The notes: generated from the sequence alone by a model not told the origin. Shown: positions 47,734-56,758, counted from the first letter of the stretch. The stretch: DNA of 64,000 nucleotides from an uncultured Oleiphilus sp. (GCA_913020045.1 CAJWBE010000007.1:1-64000), one strand, 5' to 3'. Numbers and translations: made by a program.

Positions 47734-48504
47734 ATGGAGTTCAAGCATTTGTGGTCGTATTTCGTAAAAATTTTTATCTTTAGCGTCGCTATCCTTTCAT
47801 CAAAGGCTCAAGCTGAAACGTTGCTGTTTTATGAAGACTATTGGCCATTTTCATATATTGAGAATGCGCAAACAAAGGGTCTTTACTACGATCTTGCTAC
47901 GTCAATTTTTGACAGTATGGAAAAAGACTATAGCGTTGAAGTGTATCCTTTTAAGCGTTCTTTAATGTTATCGATGAGCGGGAAAGGCCTCGTTGTTGGA
48001 ATCTTTAAGACGGATGAGCGGTCAATAGAGTTGGAATTCTCCGAGCCATTTTATCAAGAGGAATCAGTACTCTTCGTTAACAAAGATAATAAATTTCCTT
48101 TTAATGCAATGAGTGATTTGAAGGGTAGGCAGATTGGGGTAAAGCTAGGTTGGAGTTACGGTGCTGAGTTTGACCAAGCCAAAGAGAGCAAACTGTTTAC
48201 CACAGTCGTTGGATCTACGGAGCAGATTTATCGTTTACTAGAGCTTGGAAGACTCGATGCGGTTGTTGATAACAAACTTTCCGGAATTAGTACGATTAAT
48301 GATCTGAAGGTTAACCAATCAATTGATGTGCTACCTAAGCCTCTAGTTATAGGTGGAATTCATATCGCGGCAAAGAAGGGATTGAAAAGCGAACTACTTA
48401 AACAGTTCAATCGTCATGTGTCGCGTATTCGGGACAATGGTGAGTATCAGAAGATACTCAACCGCTACTACCTGCCGACGAAAGTTCCATCGAATGGTCA
48501 GTAG
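47734..48504 (+). CDS. Periplasmic solute-binding protein (SBP family 3), orphan
   Basis: The frame is open from a TTG at 47722, but the ATG at 47734 follows GGAAA and begins the signal peptide MEFKHLWSYFVKIFIFSVAI (cleavage near KAQA-ET); 256 residues. The mature protein has the two-lobe family 3 fold with YEDYWPFSYIENAQTKGL, LKGRQIGVKLGWSYG and LELGRLDAVVDNK. Such proteins bind polar amino acids or related ligands. No permease or ATPase gene is adjacent, so it may feed another system or act as a sensor. The codon use is more AT-rich than its neighbours. Confidence 0.88.
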   Translation: MEFKHLWSYFVKIFIFSVAILSSKAQAETLLFYEDYWPFSYIENAQTKGLYYDLATSIFDSMEKDYSVEVYPFKRSLMLSMSGKGLVVGIFKTDERSIELEFSEPFYQEESVLFVNKDNKFPFNAMSDLKGRQIGVKLGWSYGAEFDQAKESKLFTTVVGSTEQIYRLLELGRLDAVVDNKLSGISTINDLKVNQSIDVLPKPLVIGGIHIAAKKGLKSELLKQFNRHVSRIRDNGEYQKILNRYYLPTKVPSNGQ

Positions 48505-48855
48505 TTATCGTTCTCAACTTAAGTCACCGCAGAGTCCTTTGAGTTATTAGACGCCTTGTATTTAAGTGCACGGCTCTAATTTTGCGCGCCCTGTGCCTAA
48601 ATTCCTAAAAGAAAAGGACTGCTTACAGCGACGATCTAGCTTAATGCGTGGGTGACTTTTGTTTTGGTTGCTTGGGTAGTGATTGCTGATGTTCGGTCTG
48701 TAGCGGCAACTTAAATTATCGATAATGGTGTATCCGCGAAACGAAATATTAATTGAGGTGCGTTCGTTCTTCACGCAAATAAACGAAGGCGGAATAGGGT
48801 GATAGTTATAACTCAGCAATGCTGGGTGATGCTAAGGTGCGGTTACACAAACGCC
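48505..48855. other. Intergenic region without recognised feature
   Basis: This is 351 nt between the convergent solute-binding and LysR genes. An 85-codon frame on the minus strand has no ribosome-binding site and an unlikely composition. I see no terminator with a T-run, repeat or RNA gene. Confidence 0.5.
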
Positions 48856-49737
48856 TTAGCTGTTCTCAACCTTGAAAGCGGCTTTAAAGAAGTCGATAAA
48901 GTAACGAATCTTTTTGGGCATGTAGCTAAGGTTTTGATATAGAAGATGCACCGGTACCGAGGGGATATCAACGCTGGGTATTACTTGAACGAGGCTACCT
49001 TTCTCTAGCTCTTTTTCGATCATGTGTTTGAACACAACGGTGGTGCCCATACCTTGTTTCATAAGCTCCAAATTGGTGACTAGGTCATTGGTTGTATGGT
49101 GTTCTAGCATAATGATGTCTTTAAAGTCCGGGTGCAAAGCCCGTGCTTTTTTCTGTATTTCGATATTGTTCTGAGTGATCATTGGGAACTTAGCTAGATC
49201 ATCAACCGTTTCCGGGAAGCCAAAGTGAGATATTGCCCCAGGTGTCGCACAAAAAATTGGCTGCATCGAAAACAAGGTGGTCGCTATCATTTGCGAATCA
49301 GGTAGAGCGCCAGACCGAAACGCAATATCGATATTATCGTCAGTAAGATTCAGTATGCTTGAGTCGACACTCAAATTAACATGGATCTTTGGGTATTTAT
49401 AAGTGAAATCGCTGAGGACTTTGGTCGCTTTTGAAAACGAGGTCATCGGAGGCCAGGTAATGTTGATAGTGCCACATGCTTCGTCAGATAAGTCTTTTAG
49501 CTCAGCTTCGGCCTCTTGCATACGCGCAGAAATGTCTAGGCAGCGTTTGTAATAGGTTTGGCCCGCTTCAGTCACTGCCAGCGAACGCGTGGTGCGGTCG
49601 ACTAGTTTTACATTTAGCTTTTGTTCCAAGAGGCCAATCTGTTTGCTGATTGCAGAAGGGGATCTATGCAACTTTTTGGCTGCGCCAGAAAAGCTCTTTT
49701 GTTTTACGACTTCAACAAACACATCATAAGTATTCAT
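48856..49737 (-). CDS. LysR family transcriptional regulator
   Basis: The 293-residue protein has the LysR winged helix at residues 1-60 (SFSGAAKKLHRSPSAISKQI, LEQKLNVKLVDRTTRSL) and a periplasmic-binding-like effector domain (90-290). The inducer is unknown. The gene is divergent from the NnrU gene 183 nt away, so NnrU is the natural regulatory target, by the usual LysR rule. The intergenic gap has no obvious T-N11-A pair that I can single out. The ATG lacks a good ribosome-binding site. Confidence 0.93.
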   Translation of the reverse strand: MNTYDVFVEVVKQKSFSGAAKKLHRSPSAISKQIGLLEQKLNVKLVDRTTRSLAVTEAGQTYYKRCLDISARMQEAEAELKDLSDEACGTINITWPPMTSFSKATKVLSDFTYKYPKIHVNLSVDSSILNLTDDNIDIAFRSGALPDSQMIATTLFSMQPIFCATPGAISHFGFPETVDDLAKFPMITQNNIEIQKKARALHPDFKDIIMLEHHTTNDLVTNLELMKQGMGTTVVFKHMIEKELEKGSLVQVIPSVDIPSVPVHLLYQNLSYMPKKIRYFIDFFKAAFKVENS

Positions 49738-49920
49738 ACTGTATATAATTTATCTCAAAAGTGTTGTGCGACCTTTGCGCGTTATCCGGCCAACAAAGGG
49801 GGCATAATAGTTAGGTTGCCTGTAGTTATTCAAGTGAGGCGTGCACAGTTTTTAGTGACAGGCTGTCATTAAACCTCATTAAAAAATATTCAGTACGCAA
49901 GAAAACGAAATAGGAAGATT

Positions 49921-50490
49921 ATGATTTACCTAAGTGCACTAGCGCTGTTTTTTATCCTGCATGTTATCCCTTTCGTGCCTAATTTTAGAAGTCCCTTAGT
50001 CGATAGCTTGGGAGAGAAGCGCTACAAGCTTATCTTTAGGCTTTGTATCGTAGGCTGTTTATTACTTGGGGTCTTCGGATGGTCCAGATTTCCCAATGTC
50101 TACTTTTACGAGCCAAGCTTAACCTTGAAACAGATTCACTTAGTGCTGATGTTTCCTGTCGTCTACTTATGGGTGTTGGCCGAAATCCCAAATAACTTGA
50201 AGCGTTTTATTCGCCACCCCATGCTGACGGGCATGAAACTATGGGCCTTGGGGCATCTACTCGCAAATGGAGATTTGCGATCGATGCTTCTGTTTATTAG
50301 TTTTTTGATCTTTTCTGTTATTGCGGTCATCGCAAGCAACCGGCGTGATGAACATACGCCGCAGCAACGAACCCCGTTTAAATATGATATCGCTGTCTGC
50401 TTAATTGCTATTGGGATTTATTGTTTACTGGTCAATTTTCATGGGCATTTGTTTGGGATGCCGGTCACGCCTTACTTTTCGTTTTTATAA
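49921..50490 (+). CDS. NnrU family membrane protein
   Basis: The 189-residue protein has five or six membrane helices and the NnrU pattern: FFILHVIPFVPNFRSPLVD at the start, RHPMLTGMKLWALGHLLANGD in the middle. NnrU proteins are linked to nitrite/nitric oxide metabolism in denitrifiers, and relatives resemble isoprenoid methyltransferase-like membrane proteins. No nir/nor gene is nearby, so the role here is open. An AGGAAG site precedes the ATG. It is divergent from the LysR gene. Confidence 0.87.
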   Translation: MIYLSALALFFILHVIPFVPNFRSPLVDSLGEKRYKLIFRLCIVGCLLLGVFGWSRFPNVYFYEPSLTLKQIHLVLMFPVVYLWVLAEIPNNLKRFIRHPMLTGMKLWALGHLLANGDLRSMLLFISFLIFSVIAVIASNRRDEHTPQQRTPFKYDIAVCLIAIGIYCLLVNFHGHLFGMPVTPYFSFL

Positions 50491-50558
50491 CTGAGACAAA
50501 GCCCGTTCACCTTATCTCATCAAATACGGCGAATCGATGGGCTTGTAAGTGCATTGAC

Positions 50559-51881
50559 TCACTTCTCGATAGGCGTCTTAGCGAGTACAGACGTCGCAGT
50601 GGTGCCGCATAGGCGCAGAGTTGAGAATACCGTATCAGATATTCCTAAATGCAGCTGTTCAATCGGTGTGGATACGCGATTGACGGCGGGAACACGGTTA
50701 AGTGCTGAGTAGGGTTCTTTTGAAATGGCATTGTGGACAATTTCGACGGTGTCGAGTGCTTTAAGGTAAGCTTGGGCAGCCAATAGCGCCGCGGCATTCG
50801 CCATAGCGGCTTTGTCTTGAAGCCGCTCCAGTGCCTCTAGCTGATCTTCTGGTGCGCTTGTTGAGACTGAGTTTGTTGTCGCACTGTTATTGGCCCAGCT
50901 TAACGGGCGTTCAGTGTCTTCTTTAAGCCATGTTTCCATTTGATGAAAAACACTAGGTGAGTGCGCTAGCTCTAGGTGATGCAGGCCATCAAAGTGCGCA
51001 CTGTGGCTAAATTCGGGACGATTGGAAGGATTGGCGCTGTCTTCCCTGACTAGGCTGTCGCCAAAAAACTTGTTGAGTAAGGCGCTTGAATTTTGAGAGA
51101 GCGCTCCGCTAATAAACGAATGCTTTGCATGTTTGCCGAAGTGTTCAGCGGCCGCTTCTATTTTTCCGTTGTTCTGTTTGCTTGATAAGTTTGCTGGGTT
51201 CGGCTTAAGTCCATGCTTGAGGTCTTTGATGCCTGCGCTGCGTAAATTTATCCAGTCTGCCCAGTGACTGAAATAGTCCTGTGGTAAGTCGCTGAGCAAG
51301 GAGCTGGCAGCGTCAGCAAATTTTTCAAGTGGCGCGCCCTCATGTGGCGTGCCGATGTATATGGCATGTTGTAGCGTTTGAAACCAAGGCTCGTTCATAT
51401 TTTCGCCAAAGCTTTGAGCGAGGCGTGAGATCAGCCCGCCCATACTAAACCCGACAATCACGAGCTCATCGCACTCGTGAGGGTATGACGAGAACAACTC
51501 AGACAGCATTTTATTGACGATTTTTCCGTTTTCTTCGATAGGCAGACCAGAGTTGTAGCGTACAAAAAATGGTGTGTAGCCTAGGCTCGCGTGCAATGCT
51601 GAGCCATAGTTTCCAATGCTTTCTGGGTTTGGGGATTGCTCTGCCAGAGCGCGTTGAGGGTAGTCCCATATACTTTCGGTGTTCGTCAGACCGTGCAAGA
51701 AAACAATGATTTTATTGCTAATTGGAAGCCCAAGCTGGGCTTGAATTGAGCTTTTGAGGCTTAGCTTTTGGTTAGCATGATAAAAGCCTGCGTTAGTCGC
51801 TAGAGGGTTTGCACCGCTTGCGAGCTTGTCTCCAATAGCACCATTAAGAATACCAATAAGCGTGTCAAAAGAACGGTTCAT
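50559..51881 (-). CDS. Alpha/beta hydrolase (lipase/esterase-like)
   Basis: The frame is open from a TTG at 51893; the ATG at 51881 follows GGAA and gives 440 residues. The core is an alpha/beta hydrolase: KIIVFLHGLTNTESIW gives the oxyanion strand, and Ser147 is in the nucleophile elbow VGFSMGGLISR. The likely His lies in the region HFDGLHHLELAHS. No signal peptide is present. The C-terminal ~100 residues (from about 340) are an Ala-rich helical extension outside the usual fold. The substrate is unknown; the Gly-Phe-Ser-Met-Gly elbow fits lipases and PGAP1-like proteins. Confidence 0.82.
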   Translation of the reverse strand: MNRSFDTLIGILNGAIGDKLASGANPLATNAGFYHANQKLSLKSSIQAQLGLPISNKIIVFLHGLTNTESIWDYPQRALAEQSPNPESIGNYGSALHASLGYTPFFVRYNSGLPIEENGKIVNKMLSELFSSYPHECDELVIVGFSMGGLISRLAQSFGENMNEPWFQTLQHAIYIGTPHEGAPLEKFADAASSLLSDLPQDYFSHWADWINLRSAGIKDLKHGLKPNPANLSSKQNNGKIEAAAEHFGKHAKHSFISGALSQNSSALLNKFFGDSLVREDSANPSNRPEFSHSAHFDGLHHLELAHSPSVFHQMETWLKEDTERPLSWANNSATTNSVSTSAPEDQLEALERLQDKAAMANAAALLAAQAYLKALDTVEIVHNAISKEPYSALNRVPAVNRVSTPIEQLHLGISDTVFSTLRLCGTTATSVLAKTPIEK

Positions 51882-52153
51882 ACAGAGTTCCAAGAGCGGT
51901 TAGATTACCATGACGGTAACACGCTTATTGTGCGCTCACCACTGACGCTGATCAACTTCTCCTCTGAAACAGGGCTAGGATTTGTGGATTGGGTGTATAC
52001 AATACGCGTGTTTAGGCGAAGCGTTGTGTCTTAAGTTGGCCCGATTGAAAGTAGGGCGGTGAATTTACTTGTGAGCTTGCTGATAAGTAGGCGGGAAAAT
52101 ATCGCGATTGATGACGGTGTAATGGGTAGGCACGATGAGTGGTGGGGTAATGA

Positions 52154-53287
52154 GTGACAGGCGACAGTGTGATGATTGATGAGGTGCTTAAGCGTTGGTT
52201 GGCAATGCCTGATAAGTGCTTTTCACGCGATAGCAGGGTTGATGATACTGCGATTCATTGTGATTGTTCGGGTCTTATTAACCTTTTGGTGGAGGAGCTT
52301 GGCGGAAAGCTTCCATATGGAATAGCGCGCCCCAAGGCGGTTCATTACTTCTCAGTATTACAGGAAGTGGGTAGTCGACATGTTGATGCGCTGAAAGCTG
52401 GGCATCTATTGTCGTGGCGAAAAGAGCACCTGCCGAAGTCGGGTGATACCGGTCATGTACTAATCGTCGCGGCGAAACCGGAAAAGCTTGATGACGCTCA
52501 CTATAAGGTGTCAGTTTTTGATTCGACAAAGGCACGTAACGGGCTGAGTCAGCGCGACATTGTGTTGCAGGTCGATAAGCAAGGGCTGCTGATCGGTGTT
52601 CGTCTTCATGACGATGAGACAAAGATAAAAAGAACGGCGATGTATCATCAGGCACTTGTTGGTTCGCGCTATTGTTTCGGTTGCGGGTTGCCAGCGAGAG
52701 TGTGCTGTTGTGATTGTGTTTCGGCGCTTAAAGAGGCGCCGCCCATCGTGATATTGCGCCATCCAGATGAGCGTAAGAGAACGCTATCGACGGTGTCGTT
52801 AATTAAGCAGCGTTATCCCACCGTTTACGTTAGAGAGGGTGAAACCTTTTCGGCAATGCGCTATCCAAATCTTTGTGTTTTGTTTCCTGAGGATGCGACT
52901 GTTGATGAACGTGAGGGTGAAAGGCCAAATGCAGAGGGCCTTCCTAGTCTAGGCGTTGGTGAAGGAGGAGGTGATGAACGGACGCTACTATTGCTAGACG
53001 CTACCTGGCGTAAAGCTAAGAAAATGCTGCATGATAATCAGTGGTTGAGCGAGTTGCCTAGGGTTGCTTTGGCGCCATCACAGATATCCGATTACCTCAT
53101 CCGAAAAATCCCGACACCAGATTCGTTATCGACGGTAGAAGCTTTCGCGTTGGCCTGTAAGGACCATGCGCTGCAAGATTTGTTTCGCACGTTTGTGGAG
53201 AAACAAATCGCGCTAATGGGTAAAGAGGTGTACCAAAGGAATTACGGTCATTATCTAAATTTTGAAGAGGCGAAAACAAAAGATTAA
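52154..53287 (+). CDS. NlpC/P60-like domain fused to DTW (TapT-like) domain
   Basis: The 377-residue protein joins two unrelated domains. Residues 1-165 look like a papain-fold NlpC/P60 protein: Cys38 in CDCSGLINLL, His101 in TGHVLIVA, and a FDST strand after it. Residues 170-377 are a DTW domain: a zinc-knuckle-like CFGCGLPARVCCCDC (174-188), ILRHPDE, the signature LLLDATWRKAKKML (278-292) and YLIRKIPTPDSLSTVEA. DTW enzymes such as TapT add the acp group of SAM to tRNA uridine 47. The fusion is unusual. Start: GTG at 52154 with GGGG 6 nt upstream; an ATG at 52172 is the alternative. A 69-nt insertion-like segment sits inside the DTW part. Confidence 0.83.
   Translation: MTGDSVMIDEVLKRWLAMPDKCFSRDSRVDDTAIHCDCSGLINLLVEELGGKLPYGIARPKAVHYFSVLQEVGSRHVDALKAGHLLSWRKEHLPKSGDTGHVLIVAAKPEKLDDAHYKVSVFDSTKARNGLSQRDIVLQVDKQGLLIGVRLHDDETKIKRTAMYHQALVGSRYCFGCGLPARVCCCDCVSALKEAPPIVILRHPDERKRTLSTVSLIKQRYPTVYVREGETFSAMRYPNLCVLFPEDATVDEREGERPNAEGLPSLGVGEGGGDERTLLLLDATWRKAKKMLHDNQWLSELPRVALAPSQISDYLIRKIPTPDSLSTVEAFALACKDHALQDLFRTFVEKQIALMGKEVYQRNYGHYLNFEEAKTKD
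52903..52980 (+). repeat. In-frame 69-nt insertion-like segment with 9-bp direct repeats
   Basis: TGATGAACG occurs at 52903-52911 and again at 52972-52980, exactly 69 nt (23 codons) apart. The segment between contains the inverted repeat AAGGCC-GGCCTT (about 52921-52942) and CCTA-GTC-TAGG, and encodes a Gly/Glu/Pro-rich loop before the DATW motif. This looks like a small mobile or palindromic element with target duplication; a local tandem event is the alternative. Confidence 0.55.
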
Positions 53288-53301
53288 GCGCTTGGCGTTA
53301 T

Positions 53302-53339
53302 AAAAAAGCCCGAGTACGTTTCCGTACCCGGGCTTTTTT
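53302..53339. terminator. Bidirectional intrinsic terminator after the fusion gene
   Basis: AAAAAAGCCCG-A-GTACG pairs with CGTAC-C-CGGGCTTTTTT around TTTC. It starts 15 nt past the fusion-gene stop and has a T-run on both strands. Confidence 0.92.
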
Positions 53340-53350
53340 AGTTTTCTACG

Positions 53351-53385
53351 AAAAAAACCGGTTGAAGCCAGTGGCTGCGACCGGT
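53351..53385 (-). terminator. Intrinsic terminator of acnB
   Basis: On the minus strand, ACCGGT (53385-53380) and ACCGGT (53362-53357) pair, with AGCCA/TGGCT inside, followed by TTTTTTT. It lies 15 nt after the acnB stop. Confidence 0.85.
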
Positions 53386-53399
53386 CGTTTTTGCCGTTG

Positions 53400-56186
53400 C
53401 TAAAGCATTTTCACCGGGATAGCGGGACGAGCTAGGTCTTCCGACGGCGGTGCAAAGCTTGTTAGGTTAATGCCTTCAACCGCTGCTTTGTACTCAGCAA
53501 TTGTTGGGAAACGGCCTAGGATACTAGACAGTACAACCATTGGTGTCGAACCTAGTAGAGATTCACCTTTCTTCTCAGCAGAGTCTTCTACAACACGGCC
53601 TTGGAAAAGACGGGTAGAAGTCGCAAGAACAGTATCACCTGCTTCTGCTTTTTCTTGGTTACCCATACATAGGTTACAACCAGGACGTTCTAGGTACATG
53701 ATGTTTTCGTACTTAGTACGTGCTGCTTCTTTTGGGTTGGTATCATCGAAAGTGAAGCCAGCATACTTAGAAAGAATGTCCCAGTCGCCTTCTGCTTTAA
53801 GCTCGTCAACAATGTTGTACGTTGGTGGCGCAACAACAAGAGGTGCATTGAAAGTAATTGGGCCGCTCTTCTCTAAATTACGAAGCATAGCTGCGATGAT
53901 TTGCATATCACCTTTGTGCACCATGCAAGAACCGACAAAACCTAGGTCAACTTTACGGCCGTCGTAGTAAGATGCTGGGCGGATAACATCGTGAGTATAA
54001 CGCTTAGAAACGTCTTCGTTGTTAACGTCTGGGTCAGCGATCATTGGCTCATCGATCTGATCTAGATCTACAACGATTTCAGCGAAGTAGTTAGCATTGT
54101 CGTCAGGAGCAAGTGCTGGCTCTTCACCAGACTTAATACCCGCAATACGCTTGTCTGCAAGATCGATAAGACCTTGTAACATCCCAGCTTCGTTTTCCAT
54201 GCCTTTGTTAATCATGATCTGGATACGAGCTTTAGCCAACTCTAAAGATTGAACCAAGGTATCATCAGTAGAAATACAGATAGAAGCTTTCGCTTTCATT
54301 TCTGCAGTCCAGTCAGTAAAGGTAAATGCTTGGTCAGCAAGCAAAGTACCGATCTGTACTTCGATTACACGGCCTTGGAAAACGTTTTCGCCAAACTTAG
54401 CAAGCATTTGTGCTTGAGTTGAGTGCACCACATCACGGAAGTCGACGTGATCTTTCATGTTGCCTTTGAAGGTCACTTTGACAGACTCAGGAATTGGCAT
54501 AGCACACTCGCCAGTCGCCAATGCAATCGCAACCGTACCGGAGTCAGCACCGAACGCGACGCCTTTAGACATACGCGTATGCGAGTCACCACCGATGATA
54601 ATGGCGCGGTCGTCCACTGTGATGTCGTTCAGTACTTTGTGGATGACGTCAGTCATTGAGTGGTAAACGCCTTTCGGATCACGAGCGGTGATTACGCCGA
54701 AGTCGTTCATGAATGCCATTAGCTTAGGCGTGTTCGCCTTAGCTTTGCTATCCCATACAGAGGCTGTGTGACAACCCGACTGGAAAGCACCATCAACACT
54801 TGGAGAGATTGTAGAAGCGGCCATAGACTCAAGTTCTTGGCAGGTCATTGGACCCGTCGTATCTTGAGAGCCTACGATGTTCACCTTAACGCGAACGTCA
54901 GAACCCGTATGCAAAGGCGAAGAGGATGCTACGCCAACTGCGTTGCGGTTGAAGATTTTTTCAACAGCGGTAAGGCCTTGGCCTTCAACAGAGATTTCTT
55001 TAGAAGGGGCAAATACTGAAGGCGCTTTAACACCTAAAGTTTCAGCCGCGAACGTTTGTAGCTTCTTACCGAAAGTCAGAGCGTAAGAACCGCCAGCTTT
55101 CATGAATTCAACTTTCTGAGGAGAGAACGCGTCAGAAACGTCTACTAGTTCTTTGTCGCCGTTGTAAAGCTTCTTAGTTTGAGTGTCGATCGTAAGAACG
55201 GTACCGGTTGCTACTGAGTAAGCTTCTTCTAATACTGGGTCGCCGTTTTCATCTTTAACAACGTCGCCGTTAGCATCCACTTTCTTAACCCAGTTTTTCA
55301 GATCAAGACCGATACCGCCAGTTACACCAACAGTCGTCAAGAAGATTGGCGCGATACCGTTAGTACCTGCAACAACCGGGGCATTGTTGATGAATGGAAT
55401 GTAAGGAGATGTCTTTTCACCGGCCCAAAGTGCGACGTTGTTTACACCTGACATACGAGAAGAACCAACACCCATGGTGCCTTTCTCAGCGATTAACATC
55501 ACTTTAGCGTTTGGATGCTTCTTGCCTAATTCAACAATTTCTTGCTGAGCTTCAGGTGTGATCATGCATTGGCCGTGTAGTTCACGGTCAGCACGAGAGT
55601 GTGATTGGTTACCAGGAGAAAGAAGGTCAGTAGAGATATCACCTTCAGCCGCGATGTAAGTAACAACGTCAATTTTCGCTGGAACTTCAGGAAGCTTTGT
55701 AAAGAACTCTGCAGCGGTGTAGCTTTCTAGAAGATCTTTAGCGATGGCATTGCCCGCTTTGTAAGCGTCAGCGATGCGTGCCGTATCAGCTTCGTATAGA
55801 AATACCTGAGACTTAAGAACTTCGCCAGCCGCTTTAGCTTGTGCATCGTCAGAAAGGGCGATGTCTAGTAGCGCTTCAACTGATGGGCCACCTTTCATAT
55901 GAGAAAGTTGTTCTAGAGCGAACTCAGCAGTGATTTCTGCAACCGTCTCTTTACCAAGAACGATATCTTTTAAGAAAGCAGCTTTAACAACAGCAGCAGG
56001 AGTTGTACCAGGAAGCGTATTGTAGATGAAGAAGTTCAAAGACCCTTCGCGGTGCTCATTCCCAGTGTCTTTAATTTGAGCGATGATTTCTGATAATAGC
56101 TCGGCACCATCAATCGGTTTAGGGTTCAAGCCAAGTTCGTTTTTACGAACCTCAATCTCTTCTAGGTATTCTGAATACAAACTCAT
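53400..56186 (-). CDS. acnB: Aconitate hydratase B (long, Bacteroidetes-like type)
   Basis: The 928-residue enzyme interconverts citrate and isocitrate and may also act on 2-methylisocitrate. It has the AcnB domain order: N-terminal HEAT-like helices, the swivel domain, then the Fe-S core with GSQDTTGPMTCQELE, GGDSHTRMSKGVAFG, VGSCMVHKGDMQ and the cluster cysteines in RPGCNLCMGNQ. It is about 60 residues longer than E. coli AcnB, with an insert near residues 300-345 (NWVKKVDANGDVVKDENG). From memory this matches AcnB of Bacteroidetes more closely than the enteric type. Codon use looks highly biased, as expected for strong expression. Confidence 0.95.
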   Translation of the reverse strand: MSLYSEYLEEIEVRKNELGLNPKPIDGAELLSEIIAQIKDTGNEHREGSLNFFIYNTLPGTTPAAVVKAAFLKDIVLGKETVAEITAEFALEQLSHMKGGPSVEALLDIALSDDAQAKAAGEVLKSQVFLYEADTARIADAYKAGNAIAKDLLESYTAAEFFTKLPEVPAKIDVVTYIAAEGDISTDLLSPGNQSHSRADRELHGQCMITPEAQQEIVELGKKHPNAKVMLIAEKGTMGVGSSRMSGVNNVALWAGEKTSPYIPFINNAPVVAGTNGIAPIFLTTVGVTGGIGLDLKNWVKKVDANGDVVKDENGDPVLEEAYSVATGTVLTIDTQTKKLYNGDKELVDVSDAFSPQKVEFMKAGGSYALTFGKKLQTFAAETLGVKAPSVFAPSKEISVEGQGLTAVEKIFNRNAVGVASSSPLHTGSDVRVKVNIVGSQDTTGPMTCQELESMAASTISPSVDGAFQSGCHTASVWDSKAKANTPKLMAFMNDFGVITARDPKGVYHSMTDVIHKVLNDITVDDRAIIIGGDSHTRMSKGVAFGADSGTVAIALATGECAMPIPESVKVTFKGNMKDHVDFRDVVHSTQAQMLAKFGENVFQGRVIEVQIGTLLADQAFTFTDWTAEMKAKASICISTDDTLVQSLELAKARIQIMINKGMENEAGMLQGLIDLADKRIAGIKSGEEPALAPDDNANYFAEIVVDLDQIDEPMIADPDVNNEDVSKRYTHDVIRPASYYDGRKVDLGFVGSCMVHKGDMQIIAAMLRNLEKSGPITFNAPLVVAPPTYNIVDELKAEGDWDILSKYAGFTFDDTNPKEAARTKYENIMYLERPGCNLCMGNQEKAEAGDTVLATSTRLFQGRVVEDSAEKKGESLLGSTPMVVLSSILGRFPTIAEYKAAVEGINLTSFAPPSEDLARPAIPVKML

Positions 56187-56758
56187 ACGAATCTCTCACT
56201 CAATGTTTTAGTAATCGTTATCAAAACAGTTGCGTAACGCTCGAATATCGATCGCCAGCAACGTTGTCCACGCGTTGTTAGTCACGCGGCTCTTTAACAG
56301 ACTGACTAGGGGTTTCCCGGTCACTTGTTTGTGGGTCATTCACTAATGCAACACTATGACAGCGCTTCGCGGCTGTTTCCGTTTCTTGGCGTGGCACATT
56401 CTTGAACCGGCGCTAAGAGGCGGGTAGATGCTCGCTTTGCTGACATTCGTCGAACCCGTATCAGCAGGATAGCTAAGCGATATCCAAGTCTAGTTCACCC
56501 TTGATTTCGCGCACGTATTCTACGGATTTTTCGCTGACTTGTTAAGTATTCATAAGGCTTTTGGCTATATATTCATCATTCGTAGGGTGAATGAGGGTCA
56601 AATAAAAAGGTAGGGCTAGAAGTGAATGAAGTGAAGATGACTGTTTTTTTAATGATTCTAGTTTGAATTTGCTTGCTGGACCGGAGGTCAGAGAGAGCTC
56701 TTATATGTGAGGGAAATGAAAGACGCGCTGGCAGCATAGCCAGCGCATCAATTTACTC
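56187..56758. other. acnB upstream region; no gene recognised
   Basis: This is a 572-nt region upstream of acnB (minus strand) and downstream of the secreted nuclease-fold gene. An ACAGC/GCTGT hairpin near 56350-56380 and the nuclease gene terminator at its far end are visible. I could not place a promoter or find a coding frame; the length allows a long acnB leader. Confidence 0.45.
56712..56746 (-). terminator. Intrinsic terminator of the secreted phosphodiesterase gene
   Basis: GCGCTGGC (56746-56739 on the minus strand) pairs perfectly with GCCAGCGC (56732-56725) around TATGCT, then GTCTTTCATTT follows. It starts about 12 nt past the stop. The T-tract is interrupted. Confidence 0.7.

Noticed and set aside
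48562-48819. 85-codon minus-strand frame between the solute-binding and LysR genes
   Set aside because: Not overlapped by a gene, but has no ribosome-binding site and a Ser/Asn/Arg-rich unstructured product.
49738-49760. CTGT-starting AT-rich stretch upstream of the LysR gene, considered as a LexA box
   Set aside because: The second half lacks ACAG at the right spacing.
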